Shown: piece by piece, positions 40,055 through 49,456 of the stretch
Numbering within the stretch: position 1 is the first letter of the stretch
Layout: each line of letters begins with the position of its first letter
DNA from: an uncultured Psychroserpens sp.
GTDB taxonomy: Bacteria; Bacteroidota; Bacteroidia; Flavobacteriales; Flavobacteriaceae
Assembly (NCBI GenBank): GCA_947488655.1
Contig: CANKZZ010000002.1
Location: 496,001-560,000, forward strand
Direction: 5' to 3'
Length of the DNA: 64,000 bases
Program-made: the position numbers and the translations under genes
Notes under the pieces: generated by a model
Databases searched by the model: none
Told to the model about the DNA's origin: nothing
The model's input: only the letters and a program-made list of their open reading frames with translations

Positions 40055-42685
40055 ATGGAAATTCCATCAAAATATTCAGCACAAGCAGTAGAAAACAAAT
40101 GGTACGACTACTGGATGTCACATAATTATTTTCATTCTACACCAGATGAAAGAGAACCATATACTATTGTAATTCCGCCACCAAACGTAACTGGAGTTTT
40201 ACATATGGGTCATATGTTAAATAATACGATACAAGATGTATTAATTCGTCGTGCAAGGTTACAAGGAAAAAACGCCTGTTGGGTTCCTGGTACAGACCAC
40301 GCATCTATTGCAACAGAGGCTAAGGTAGTAGCAAAGTTAAAAGCTCAAGGCATTGATAAAAACGATTTATCCCGTGAAGAATTTTTGGAACATGCATGGG
40401 AATGGACAGAAGAGTATGGAGGTGTTATTTTAGAACAATTAAAAAAATTAGGATGCTCTTGTGATTGGGATCGTACAAAGTTTACGATGGATGATGATAT
40501 GAGTGAGGCTGTCATTAAGGTGTTTGTAGATTTGCACAACAAAGGGTTAATTTACAGAGGGTATCGCATGGTAAATTGGGATCCCGAAGCTAAAACCACC
40601 TTGTCTGATGAAGAAGTTGTTCATGTTGAGCAGCAAGGTTTGCTTTATTACTTAGCATATAAAATCGAAGGTAGTGATGAGAAATTAACCATTGCAACTA
40701 CAAGACCAGAAACTATATTTGGAGATACAGCTATTTGTATTAATCCAGATGATGAAAGATTTACACATCTTAAAGGTAAAAAAGCTATTGTTCCTCTCTG
40801 CGGAAGAGTTATTCCAATAATTGAAGACGAATATGTTGATTTAGAATTTGGAACAGGTTGTTTAAAAGTAACGCCTGCACATGATGAAAACGATAAAGTT
40901 CTAGGTGATAAACACAATCTAGAAGTAATTGACATTTTTAATGATGATGCGACTTTAAATAGCTTTGGTATGCACTTTGAAGGTCAAGACCGTTTTGTTG
41001 TTAGAAAAGCGATTGCCAAAGAATTAGAGAATACTGGTGTTTTGGTTAAAACCGAAAATCATTTAAATAAAGTAGGAACATCAGAGCGCACAAAAGCTGT
41101 TATTGAGCCTAGATTAAGTGATCAATGGTTTCTTAAAATGGAAGAACTTGCTAAGCCTGCAATTGATGCTGTGTTAAAAACTGGTGAGGTAAAACTGTTT
41201 CCGAAGAAATTTGAAAACACTTATAGACATTGGATGGAGAATATTCGCGATTGGAATATCTCACGTCAATTGCTCTGGGGACAACAAATTCCTGCGTATT
41301 TCTATGGTGATGGTAAAGAAGATTATGTTGTAGCACAAAATATTGATGACGCTGTAAAACTTGCAAGAGTAAAAGCTAACAACAAAGAGTTGACTGCTCA
41401 TAGTTTGAGACAAGATACAGATGCATTAGATACATGGTTTAGTTCATGGTTATGGCCAATGAGTGTTTTTGATGGTATTAGAAATCCAGAAAATGAAGAA
41501 ATTAAGTACTACTATCCAACAAACGATTTGGTGACAGGTCCAGATATTTTATTCTTTTGGGTAGCACGTATGATTGTTGCTGGTTATGAGTATAAAGACG
41601 AAAGACCTTTTGAGAATGTGTATCTCACAGGATTAGTTAGAGATAAGCAAAGACGAAAAATGTCTAAGTCTTTAGGTAACTCTCCAGATGCTTTAAAATT
41701 AATTGAGCAATATTCTGCCGATGGTGTTCGTGTTGGTTTATTGTTAAGTTCGGCAGCAGGAAATGACTTAATGTTTGATGAAGCCCTTTGTCAACAAGGT
41801 AAAGGTTTTTCTAATAAAATTTGGAATGCTTTTAAGCTAACAACACTTTGGGATGTGGCAGATATAGAGCAACCCAATTCTAGTAAAATAGCTATAGAGT
41901 GGTATGAAGCAAGATTTCAATCTGTGCTTCTAGAAATAGAAGATCATTTTAGTAAATATAGATTGAGTGATGCTTTGATGGCAATTTATAAATTAATCTA
42001 TGATGATTTTTGTGGTTGGATGTTAGAGATGGTTAAGCCAGCTTATCAACAGCCTATCGATGCCAAAACATATAATCAGGTGATGTCTATTTTTGAAGAG
42101 AATTTAAAAATAATTCATCCTTTTATGCCATTTTTAACTGAAGATATTTGGCAGTATATTAAAGAACGTTCTCCAGAAGAAGCTTTAATAATTGCAGAGT
42201 GGCCAAAAGCTAAGCCAATAAATAAAACACTAATTACAGAGTTTGATTTTGCTGCAGAAGTTATTACAGGTATAAGAAACATTAGAACACAAAAAAATAT
42301 TGCAATGAAAGATGCAATAGGTTTTGCGGTAGTAAATAATGAGAAAGTATCAACTACTTTTGATGAGGTAATTGCTAAACTAGGTAATTTAGACAAGTTT
42401 GAGTATGTAACACAAACTGTTGAAGGTGCTTTAACATATCGTGTAAAATCAAACGAATACTTCATTCCAATGGAAGGCAGTATAGATGTAGAGGCAGAGA
42501 TTATAAAGTTAACAGAGGAGTTAAATTATACTCAAGGATTCTTAAAATCTGTACAGAAGAAACTTTCTAATGAGCGTTTCGTTGCAGGTGCGCCTGAGCA
42601 AGTTGTTGCTAGTGAAAAGAAAAAAGAGGCAGATGCTTTAGCTAAAATAGAGACTATAAAATCTAGCTTAGCAAGTTTACAGTAG
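40055..42685 (+). CDS. valS: Valine--tRNA ligase
   Basis: The 876-residue class I aminoacyl-tRNA synthetase charges tRNA-Val. The HIGH motif is '[15 protein letters not shown]', the CP1 editing domain contains '[20 protein letters not shown]' and '[21 protein letters not shown]', and the KMSKS loop is '[15 protein letters not shown]'. An anticodon-binding helical domain follows from ~residue 620 and a C-terminal coiled coil from ~820 ('[42 protein letters not shown]'), the typical ValRS tail. It is monocistronic, with a promoter upstream and a terminator after it. Confidence 0.98.
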   Translation: MEIPSKYSAQAVENKWYDYWMSHNYFHSTPDEREPYTIVIPPPNVTGVLHMGHMLNNTIQDVLIRRARLQGKNACWVPGTDHASIATEAKVVAKLKAQGIDKNDLSREEFLEHAWEWTEEYGGVILEQLKKLGCSCDWDRTKFTMDDDMSEAVIKVFVDLHNKGLIYRGYRMVNWDPEAKTTLSDEEVVHVEQQGLLYYLAYKIEGSDEKLTIATTRPETIFGDTAICINPDDERFTHLKGKKAIVPLCGRVIPIIEDEYVDLEFGTGCLKVTPAHDENDKVLGDKHNLEVIDIFNDDATLNSFGMHFEGQDRFVVRKAIAKELENTGVLVKTENHLNKVGTSERTKAVIEPRLSDQWFLKMEELAKPAIDAVLKTGEVKLFPKKFENTYRHWMENIRDWNISRQLLWGQQIPAYFYGDGKEDYVVAQNIDDAVKLARVKANNKELTAHSLRQDTDALDTWFSSWLWPMSVFDGIRNPENEEIKYYYPTNDLVTGPDILFFWVARMIVAGYEYKDERPFENVYLTGLVRDKQRRKMSKSLGNSPDALKLIEQYSADGVRVGLLLSSAAGNDLMFDEALCQQGKGFSNKIWNAFKLTTLWDVADIEQPNSSKIAIEWYEARFQSVLLEIEDHFSKYRLSDALMAIYKLIYDDFCGWMLEMVKPAYQQPIDAKTYNQVMSIFEENLKIIHPFMPFLTEDIWQYIKERSPEEALIIAEWPKAKPINKTLITEFDFAAEVITGIRNIRTQKNIAMKDAIGFAVVNNEKVSTTFDEVIAKLGNLDKFEYVTQTVEGALTYRVKSNEYFIPMEGSIDVEAEIIKLTEELNYTQGFLKSVQKKLSNERFVAGAPEQVVASEKKKEADALAKIETIKSSLASLQ

Positions 42686-42704
42686 GTAAATTACAGTATA
42701 GATT

Positions 42705-42740
42705 AAAAGCTTCAAAATTTATTTTTTGAAGCTTTTTTTT
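42705..42740 (+). terminator. Intrinsic terminator after valS
   Basis: The stem AAAAGCTTCAAAA/TTTTTTGAAGCTTTT is followed by a long T-run, 19 bases after the stop. Confidence 0.88.
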
Positions 42741-42866
42741 TGTTCATATTACTTTTGAAATGCGTTAATAATGAAATCGATTATAGCAATCAATTACATC
42801 AATAAATAGGAAATTACGAAGGTATTATTTGATACAAAATTTATATTAATTTAAATTGAAATGATT

Positions 42867-43547
42867 ATGAAAACGATACAGAAATTTACAATGTTTACCG
42901 CCTTAGCTGTGTTTACAGTTTTTTCTTGTAATGAAAATAATAAGAAAGATACGGTAATTGAAGAGTCTGATATGAATAAAGAAATGAAAACAGACACTAT
43001 GAATAGCGATGATGAGTCAATGACTGATTCTAAAAAAGTTAGAGCTAAAAACTATACCATGAAAGATGGAAACCGTTTTAGTTATAACACAGATGATAGA
43101 GGTGTACTTTCGGTTACAGATTGGAATGATTATAACTCAGTAAGTTATAACATGTATGATTTAGAAACTAATGATTATAATATGGTTAGTTTTAATAAGG
43201 CTAATTTAGATTCTAGCATAGCAAACCTAGGTAATACAATACCAAGTTGGTTAAAAACTGAAGAAGTTATGGAGGATGTTGCCGATGTGCAAAAAGAGTA
43301 CAAAGAGTTAATGGCAGAAAAAAATGCTTCAGAAAAAGAACAGAAAGAAAATCTTGAAGAACTTAGAGAAAAATTTGATGACCTAAGAGAAGAACTTAAT
43401 GAGACTATTGATGAGTACGTTAAAATAAATGAAGAAGCCATTGAAGAATTTAATGAAGAAATTAAAGATGGAGATTGGGAAGATGCTTGGGAAGAATACA
43501 ATGAAGAGATTAAAAAACTAGATAAAATAGTAGAAGATAAATCTTAA
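42867..43547 (+). CDS. Hypothetical acidic coiled-coil lipoprotein
   Basis: The ~226-residue product has a lipobox at Cys21 (MKTIQKFTMFTALAVFTVFSC). An ATG two codons earlier (42861) is an alternative start. The mature protein is strongly acidic: a Met/Asp/Ser-rich linker (residues ~30-55), a small tyrosine-rich beta region ('NRFSYNTDDRGVLSVTDWNDYNSVSYNMYDLETNDYNMVSF'), and a long charged helix from ~140 to the end, dominated by Glu and Lys. I recognise no family. It is monocistronic and convergent with the rod-shape operon. Confidence 0.8.
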   Translation: MKTIQKFTMFTALAVFTVFSCNENNKKDTVIEESDMNKEMKTDTMNSDDESMTDSKKVRAKNYTMKDGNRFSYNTDDRGVLSVTDWNDYNSVSYNMYDLETNDYNMVSFNKANLDSSIANLGNTIPSWLKTEEVMEDVADVQKEYKELMAEKNASEKEQKENLEELREKFDDLREELNETIDEYVKINEEAIEEFNEEIKDGDWEDAWEEYNEEIKKLDKIVEDKS

Positions 43548-43570
43548 TAATTATTTATCAAACAAATGTA

Positions 43571-43600
43571 GGGGTCAGATTAATAATCTGTCCCTTTTTT
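43571..43600 (+). terminator. Intrinsic terminator after the acidic lipoprotein
   Basis: The stem GGGTCAGATTA/TAATCTGTCCC (one T-T mismatch) is followed by TTTTTTTAT on the plus strand, between two convergent genes. Confidence 0.82.
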
Positions 43601-43603
43601 TAT

Positions 43604-44887
43604 TTACCATTCATTAATTTTATTACTATCTAACTTAATAAAAATAAAGAGCAAAATAGTAAATCCCCAAAGCCCTGAGCCACCATAACTAAAAAAGGGT
43701 AGAGGTATTCCAACGGTAGGTATAAGACCCATTACCATACCTATGTTTATCGTAAAATGCGTAAATAATATAGCAGCAACACCATAGCCATAAATACGAC
43801 TAAATTGTGATTTTTGCGACTCTGCAAGAAAAAGGACTCGTATTATTAATGCCATAAATAAAATCACGACCAAAGTGCTTCCTAAAAACCCCCATTCTTC
43901 GCCAACAGTACTAAAGATATAATCGGTTTCTTGTTCTGGCACAAATTTTCCTGTTGTCCTTGTGCCTTGCATAAAACCTTTACCTGTTAAGCCTCCAGAA
44001 CTAATAGCTTGCTCAGATTGGATGAGGTTATAGGCTTCCTCCTTTTTCATTTTTTCAAGTTTAATAGGGTCCTTTTCCAATCGTAACCATAAACTAATTC
44101 TATTTTGTTGATGCGGTTTTAAAACATGATCATAAAACATACGAACGCCTGCCGAAAAAGAGACACAAACCAATAATATTATAATAGATTGAAAAATAGA
44201 TACGCGTTTTTTTCTTCGGAAAAAGTAAATACAACAAATTACTATAGCAGCAACTATTGCAGTAATTAGAATTCCAAATTTTAAAGCCAATACAGCTAAA
44301 ACGATGGCAGTTATAGCTATAACTAAATATATTTGCTGAAGTCCCTCACGGTAAAACACAAAGAAAAATGATGCATAAACAATTGTGCTTCCAGCATCGT
44401 TTTGTAATAATATGAGAATAGCAGGTAAAAAGATAATACCAACAGCTTTTAATTGATCTTTGATGGTATTCATATCTGTTTGTAAATCGCTCATATATTT
44501 AGCAAGCGCTAAGGCTGTAGCAAATTTTGCAAACTCACTGGGTTGTATAGTCATGCTACCAATTCCGTACCAGGAGCGCGCACCATTTACATCCTTACCA
44601 AAAAGAAATAGACCAACAAGCGCGAGCATAGCAATAATATAAATTACACTGGCAAAACGTTCATAGAATTTTGCTTCTATAGACAGTATTAACGTGATGA
44701 GAACAAATGTTAAACCAATAAACACAGCATGTTTGCCATATAATTGACTCATGTCAAAATAACTAATTATCTCACCTTCGTGAGAAGCAGACATAATGTT
44801 TAACCACCCAAAACCTACGAGCAGTAAAAACAAGACTATAGTAATCCAATCAAAACCAAAACCTCTATGCTGTTCTCTACTATGCAT
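43604..44887 (-). CDS. rodA: Rod shape-determining SEDS glycosyltransferase
   Basis: The 427-residue SEDS protein has about ten membrane helices and polymerises lipid II in the elongasome with its partner PBP2, encoded just upstream (two-base gap). Recognisable features are 'GARSWYGIGSMTIQPSEFAKFATALALAKY', 'LLQNDAGSTIVYASFFFVFYREG', 'SEQAISSGGLTGKGFMQGTRTTGKFVPEQETDYIFSTVGEEWGFLG' and 'GIPLPFFSYGGSGLWGF'. It is slightly longer than E. coli RodA owing to a loop around 'HVLKPHQQNRISLWLRLEKDPIKLEKMKKEEAYN', a usual Bacteroidota feature. It is the last gene of mreB-mreC-mreD-mrdA-rodA. Confidence 0.97.
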   Translation of the reverse strand: MHSREQHRGFGFDWITIVLFLLLVGFGWLNIMSASHEGEIISYFDMSQLYGKHAVFIGLTFVLITLILSIEAKFYERFASVIYIIAMLALVGLFLFGKDVNGARSWYGIGSMTIQPSEFAKFATALALAKYMSDLQTDMNTIKDQLKAVGIIFLPAILILLQNDAGSTIVYASFFFVFYREGLQQIYLVIAITAIVLAVLALKFGILITAIVAAIVICCIYFFRRKKRVSIFQSIIILLVCVSFSAGVRMFYDHVLKPHQQNRISLWLRLEKDPIKLEKMKKEEAYNLIQSEQAISSGGLTGKGFMQGTRTTGKFVPEQETDYIFSTVGEEWGFLGSTLVVILFMALIIRVLFLAESQKSQFSRIYGYGVAAILFTHFTINIGMVMGLIPTVGIPLPFFSYGGSGLWGFTILLFIFIKLDSNKINEW

Positions 44888-44889
44888 TA

Positions 44890-46842
44890 TTATAATTTAG
44901 GTTTATTGGTATTTACGTTGATAGAATTATTTAAATCATCATCTTTTGGAGCTTCTACTTTATCTACCAATTGAAGTGTCGTTTCTCCATTTATTTTAAA
45001 TGGTTCACCAGAGTATGGTTTTGCATACTCGTTTTCTAAACTGTGTGTGAGAATCCAGTGTTCCATATCAGTTCTGGTAATTTCTCCTTTAATATATTTT
45101 TCGATCATCAAACTCGCCATTCTGCCAGCAAACCTGCTTCCCCAATATCCATTTTCAACAAAAACTGCTATTGCAATTTTAGGGTTATCTTTTGGAGCGA
45201 ATGCCACAAAAATAGAATGATCTGTTAATTGTGTTTTTACACTATCAATTTTTACAAAATTCTCTGCGGTTCCTGTTTTTCCGCAGATATCAATTCCAGG
45301 AATGCGAAGCGTTGCAGCAGTTCCTTTATTGTAAACATCAAACATACCTTGAACTACGGGTTCAAAATGATGTCTGTCTATAGTTGTTTCTCTGCGTGTA
45401 GTAAATTTGCTAGGTATGGTATCTCCTTCTATTTCTTTAATAATGTGTGGCGTGTAGTAATAACCACGATTACCAATAGCTGCAGCCATATTTGCTAATT
45501 GTATTGGCGTAGCTTCAACTTCACCTTGACCAATAGCATTAGATACAATGTAGGTTGAGCCCCAACGATTGTCTCCATAGGCTCTATCATAATAATTACC
45601 ATCTGGAATTCTACCTTTTTGCCCTACAGGTAAGTCGTAGCCAAGGTAGTCTCCTAGGCCAAAGCTTTTAGCATGATCAGCCCAAGTATTCATCCCGTTT
45701 CCTGCATCTGGATATTTATCTATTATTTTACGATAAGCAGTTACAAAATAGGCATTGCAGGATTGTGCAATACCAGCATTCATATCTACAGGGCTTTTAT
45801 GATGATGGCAGCCAGTTAAACGTCTGCTACCATAATAATATCCCATTCGGCAAGTCACCTTTTCCTGAGGTGTAATTACACCCTCTTGCAAACCAATTAG
45901 TGCGTTAATAACTTTAAAAGGTGAGCCTGGAGCATATTGTGCCTGTAAACCTCTGTCAAATAGTGGTTTTGCTATACTATCTCTATACAGTTTTGTGAAA
46001 TTTTTAGAACGATCTCGACCTACTAATAAATTAGGATTGTAACTTGGTCCTGATACTAAGGCTAGTATTTCTCCATTAGTTGGATCAATTGCGACAATAC
46101 CACCTCTTTTATTGGTCATTAATAATTCTCCATATTTTTGAAGTTCAGAATCTATGGTGATTTTAATGTCTTTTCCTGGTTGAGGTAGAGTGTCAAAAGA
46201 TCCATTTTTATAAGGACCTATAATTTTATTAAATCTATCTTTTTGGCTAAATTTAATACCTTTTACACCTCTTAAAACATCTTCATAAGACAGCTCAATA
46301 CCTTGTTTTCCTATAAGATCTCCTAATGTATAGTATGGTTGTTTTTCTATGGTGCGACGATTTACCTCTCCTAAATCTCCTAAGACATTAGCACCAATGG
46401 TAGTTTGGTAATCGCGTAATGATCTTTTTTGAATATAAAAACCATCAAATTTTCGCATTTTCTCCTGTAATACTGCATAATCTTTTTTAGACAATTGAGG
46501 TACAAAAGGAGATGGTAATCGAGGAGAATAGCTTTTTGCTCTGTTATATTTTTTTATAAAATCTTCTTTTGTGATTTTTAAAAGCTTACAAAATTCTAAT
46601 GTGTCTAATGGCTCAACTTCTCTCGGAATAATCATTACATCGTAAGAAGGTTGATTGGCAACTAAAAGTTTTCCGTTACGGTCATAAACGTAACCACGTT
46701 TTGGGTAATTATATTCCTTTTTTATAGCACTGTCCTCAAAAAGACTGTAGGCTTCTTTTTTATAAATCTGCAAATAAAATAAGCGAGAAATAAATAAGAG
46801 ACCTACTATAATAACTGTAAATAAAAGTAGAATTTTTCTCAT
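44890..46842 (-). CDS. mrdA: Penicillin-binding protein 2 (peptidoglycan transpeptidase)
   Basis: The 650-residue class B PBP has one N-terminal membrane helix and a PBP dimerisation domain (~residues 40-210). In the transpeptidase domain, nucleophile S307 lies in SPFK (the SxxK motif), followed by 'AQSCNAYFVTAY' (SxN) and 'DICGKTGTAENF' (KTG). It cross-links peptidoglycan during lateral growth with RodA. A four-base overlap with mreD and a two-base gap to rodA show tight coupling. The C-terminal ~40 residues (EAPKDDDLNNSINVNTNKPKL) form a polar tail. Confidence 0.97.
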   Translation of the reverse strand: MRKILLLFTVIIVGLLFISRLFYLQIYKKEAYSLFEDSAIKKEYNYPKRGYVYDRNGKLLVANQPSYDVMIIPREVEPLDTLEFCKLLKITKEDFIKKYNRAKSYSPRLPSPFVPQLSKKDYAVLQEKMRKFDGFYIQKRSLRDYQTTIGANVLGDLGEVNRRTIEKQPYYTLGDLIGKQGIELSYEDVLRGVKGIKFSQKDRFNKIIGPYKNGSFDTLPQPGKDIKITIDSELQKYGELLMTNKRGGIVAIDPTNGEILALVSGPSYNPNLLVGRDRSKNFTKLYRDSIAKPLFDRGLQAQYAPGSPFKVINALIGLQEGVITPQEKVTCRMGYYYGSRRLTGCHHHKSPVDMNAGIAQSCNAYFVTAYRKIIDKYPDAGNGMNTWADHAKSFGLGDYLGYDLPVGQKGRIPDGNYYDRAYGDNRWGSTYIVSNAIGQGEVEATPIQLANMAAAIGNRGYYYTPHIIKEIEGDTIPSKFTTRRETTIDRHHFEPVVQGMFDVYNKGTAATLRIPGIDICGKTGTAENFVKIDSVKTQLTDHSIFVAFAPKDNPKIAIAVFVENGYWGSRFAGRMASLMIEKYIKGEITRTDMEHWILTHSLENEYAKPYSGEPFKINGETTLQLVDKVEAPKDDDLNNSINVNTNKPKL

Positions 46843-47348
46843 CGCTGTTTGTTACTAAAAAGTATAGAAATTAGGGCACAGAGTATTATAGTGAAAATAC
46901 TAGAGAATAACGTTTTTTGTAAGATTAAAAGTATATTAGAAATGTTAAAAATTTCGAGTAAAAACATTATAAAATGATGTATCAAAATTAATATGGTGAA
47001 ATAGATAATTCTATTCCCAAATTCTGTATTATGAAATTTAATAGTTTGATGTTCATATACCATACCAAATGCAAATTTTAAAACTGGTGGTCTTATAAAT
47101 GCTATGGTTACGCAGGCAGCTGCGTGCACACCTCCAGAATTTGAAAATATATCTACAAATAAGCCTAACATAAAACTTAAAAAGATAAATAGAGTACGAT
47201 TATTATTAATTGGGAATAAAAGAATAAATAGAATATATGGATATGGGTTTATAGTACCCATAAAATTAATATTGTTAAATATTAATACCTGTACTAGAAT
47301 AAGTACTAAAAACCTAATGATGCTATTTATGCTAAAACTATTCATCAA
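46839..47348 (-). CDS. mreD: Rod shape-determining protein MreD
   Basis: The 169-residue inner-membrane protein has about five or six helices (IIRFLVLILVQVLIFNNI, YILFILLFPI, LFIFLSFMLGLFVDIFSN, IIYFTILILIHHFIMFLLEIF, FTIILCALISILF). 'GLFVDIFSNSGGVHAAACVTIAFIRP' is the characteristic MreD segment. It connects MreC to the cytoplasmic elongasome. It overlaps mreC by 11 bases and mrdA by four. Weak conservation is usual for MreD; position makes the call secure. Confidence 0.94.
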   Translation of the reverse strand: MMNSFSINSIIRFLVLILVQVLIFNNINFMGTINPYPYILFILLFPINNNRTLFIFLSFMLGLFVDIFSNSGGVHAAACVTIAFIRPPVLKFAFGMVYEHQTIKFHNTEFGNRIIYFTILILIHHFIMFLLEIFNISNILLILQKTLFSSIFTIILCALISILFSNKQR

Positions 47349-48168
47349 CTGGGTTTTCTAAAAGTTTAATTTCTTCAGAGTCTAAATTTTCTATGATATA
47401 AACATGAGAGAGGTTTGTCATATCATTAAACAATTTTACTTGTATCGTGTAAGTATCACCACTAATATCTAAATCAAATGATTCAATAGTGCCAATTGGT
47501 ACACCTTTAGGGAATATAGTTGATTGCCCACCAGTAATAATAGTGTCACCATCTTTAACTGGAGCAAATTTTGAAATATCTGTTAATTGTACAGTTGTAG
47601 CAGGAGATTTACCATCCCATTTTAATGAGCCTATATGGTTAGAGGCTTTTAATTGTGCATTTATTCTACTTTTAGTATTTAAAATTGATAAAACTCTGGA
47701 ATATCCATTTGATGTATTATCAATTATACCCACAATTCCTCTAGAGGTTATAACTCCAAGGTCTTCTTTAATGTCATCTTTTTCTCCTTTATTTAAGGTG
47801 AGATAATTTTTTGATGATGCGTAATTGTTGTTAATAACCTTTGCAGATTGAATTCTATAACGACCATTGTATGAAACACTGTCTATAGACGATGTAATAG
47901 AGCTTATAGAATCACTAAAATTAAAAATTTGCGAGCGCAACTTTCTATTTTCTTCTACTAACAATTCATTTTGATCATTGAGGTCAAAATAATCTGAAAT
48001 ACCACTGGCACTTTCATAAATACCGCCAGTTAAAAAATTAGCTGAGTTTATAAATTTACTTCTATGATATGAGTGTGATTGTATGGTTAAGCCTAACGAT
48101 ATAATAAATAGCAATAGAAACAAAAGGAACGTTTTGTTTCTAATGACAAAATTTATGATTTGTTGCAT
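47338..48168 (-). CDS. mreC: Rod shape-determining protein MreC
   Basis: The 276-residue bitopic protein has one N-terminal helix (FLLFLLLFIISLGLTI), a coiled coil (NDQNELLVEENRKLRSQIFNF) and a beta-rich periplasmic domain with 'KNYLTLNKGEKDDIKEDLGVITSRGIVGIIDNTSNGYSRVLSILNTKSRINAQLK' and 'GDTIITGGQSTIFPKGVPIGTI', the MreC hallmark. It scaffolds PBP2-RodA in the periplasm. It lies 19 bases after mreB and overlaps mreD. Confidence 0.97.
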   Translation of the reverse strand: MQQIINFVIRNKTFLLFLLLFIISLGLTIQSHSYHRSKFINSANFLTGGIYESASGISDYFDLNDQNELLVEENRKLRSQIFNFSDSISSITSSIDSVSYNGRYRIQSAKVINNNYASSKNYLTLNKGEKDDIKEDLGVITSRGIVGIIDNTSNGYSRVLSILNTKSRINAQLKASNHIGSLKWDGKSPATTVQLTDISKFAPVKDGDTIITGGQSTIFPKGVPIGTIESFDLDISGDTYTIQVKLFNDMTNLSHVYIIENLDSEEIKLLENPVDE

Positions 48169-48187
48169 GCTATGTTGTTAATCTGGT

Positions 48188-49216
48188 TTATTTAATCAAT
48201 ACACTTTTAAATTTAGCTAAATTTTTAAGTGCGATTCCTGTACCGCGAACAACTGCTCTCAAAGGATCTTCTGCTATGTAAACAGGTAAGTCTGTTTTTT
48301 GAGATAAACGTTTATCTAAGCCTCTTAACATAGATCCACCACCTGCTAAATAAATACCAGTATTATAAATATCTGCAGCAAGTTCTGGAGGTGTTTGTGA
48401 TAAGGTTTCCATCACAGAATCTTCAATTCTTAAAATAGATTTGTCTAATGCTTTTGCAATTTCTCTAAATGAAATTTGTACTTGTTTCGGTTTTCCTGTT
48501 AACAAATCACGTCCTTGAACGCTCATTTCTTCTGGTGGCATATCTAAATCTTCGGTAGCAGCACCAATTTGAATTTTTATCTTTTCCGCAGTACGATCAC
48601 CAACATATAAATTATGTTGTGTACGCATGTAATAAATGATATCATTTGTAAATACGTCTCCTGCAACTTTGACCGATTTGTCGCAAACAATACCACCAAG
48701 AGCAATAACAGCAATTTCTGTTGTACCACCACCAATATCAACAATCATATTACCTTTTGGTTGCATAATGTCAATACCTATACCAATAGCAGCTGCCATT
48801 GGCTCATGTATAAGATAAACTTCTTTACCATTAACACGCTCACATGATTCTTTTACAGCACGCATTTCTACCTCAGTAATTCCAGATGGAATACAAACCA
48901 CCATTCGTAAAGCAGGAGTAAATAATTTCTTTTTTAAAGCAGGTATGTTTTTAATAAACATACTTATCATTTGCTCAGAAGCATCAAAATCGGCAATAAC
49001 ACCATCTTTTAGAGGTCTAATTGTTTTAATGTTTTCATGCGTTTTACCTTGCATCATGTTGGCTTCTTTACCAACTGCTATTATTTTTCCAGAAATTCTA
49101 TCTCTTGCAACTATTGACGGACTATCAACTACAACCTTGTCATTGTGTATAATTAGTGTATTTGCGGTTCCTAAATCTATTGCTATTTCTTCGGTTAAGA
49201 AATCAAAAAATCCCAT
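48188..49216 (-). CDS. mreB: Rod shape-determining actin homolog MreB
   Basis: The 342-residue bacterial actin guides lateral wall synthesis. The ATP-binding phosphate 1 motif is 'EIAIDLGTANTLI', phosphate 2 is 'NMIVDIGGGTTEIAVIALGG', and 'IYLAGGGSMLRGLDKRLSQ' is the adenosine motif. An N-terminal 'MGFFDFL' gives a membrane-contact patch. The length is typical. It is the first gene of the rod-shape operon. The 240 bases upstream (to purH) show no clear promoter box and no gene. Confidence 0.98.
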   Translation of the reverse strand: MGFFDFLTEEIAIDLGTANTLIIHNDKVVVDSPSIVARDRISGKIIAVGKEANMMQGKTHENIKTIRPLKDGVIADFDASEQMISMFIKNIPALKKKLFTPALRMVVCIPSGITEVEMRAVKESCERVNGKEVYLIHEPMAAAIGIGIDIMQPKGNMIVDIGGGTTEIAVIALGGIVCDKSVKVAGDVFTNDIIYYMRTQHNLYVGDRTAEKIKIQIGAATEDLDMPPEEMSVQGRDLLTGKPKQVQISFREIAKALDKSILRIEDSVMETLSQTPPELAADIYNTGIYLAGGGSMLRGLDKRLSQKTDLPVYIAEDPLRAVVRGTGIALKNLAKFKSVLIK

Positions 49217-49456
49217 GCGTTGTTGTAATATTATTAGGGTGTTATTGTATTCAGTTTTTGACGTGTTGTAAAAATAGTAAAACTTACTAGATATTTACGG
49301 TTTATTTCAATTTCAATTTATATGAAAATAAGGTAATTGACTTTTAGTAGTTAAACGTTTGGTTTTTGGTTTTGGATGTTTTACTTCTACAATTACATCA
49401 AGCTTTTATTTTAATTCTTTTTTACTTCGGAAATGTAACAATCACAAAGCAATTAG

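Noticed and set aside
40648-40935. Minus-strand open frame of 95 codons inside valS
   Set aside because: It lies fully within the conserved ValRS editing domain and has no family features.
43175-43501. Minus-strand open frame of 108 codons (Ser-rich) opposite the acidic lipoprotein
   Set aside because: It is the antisense shadow of Glu/Asp codons. It has no start context and low-complexity serine runs.
49217-49456. Possible regulatory RNA between purH and mreB
   Set aside because: No hairpin, promoter box or conserved RNA motif was seen; only one TTCCGAAG word (49425) stands out.
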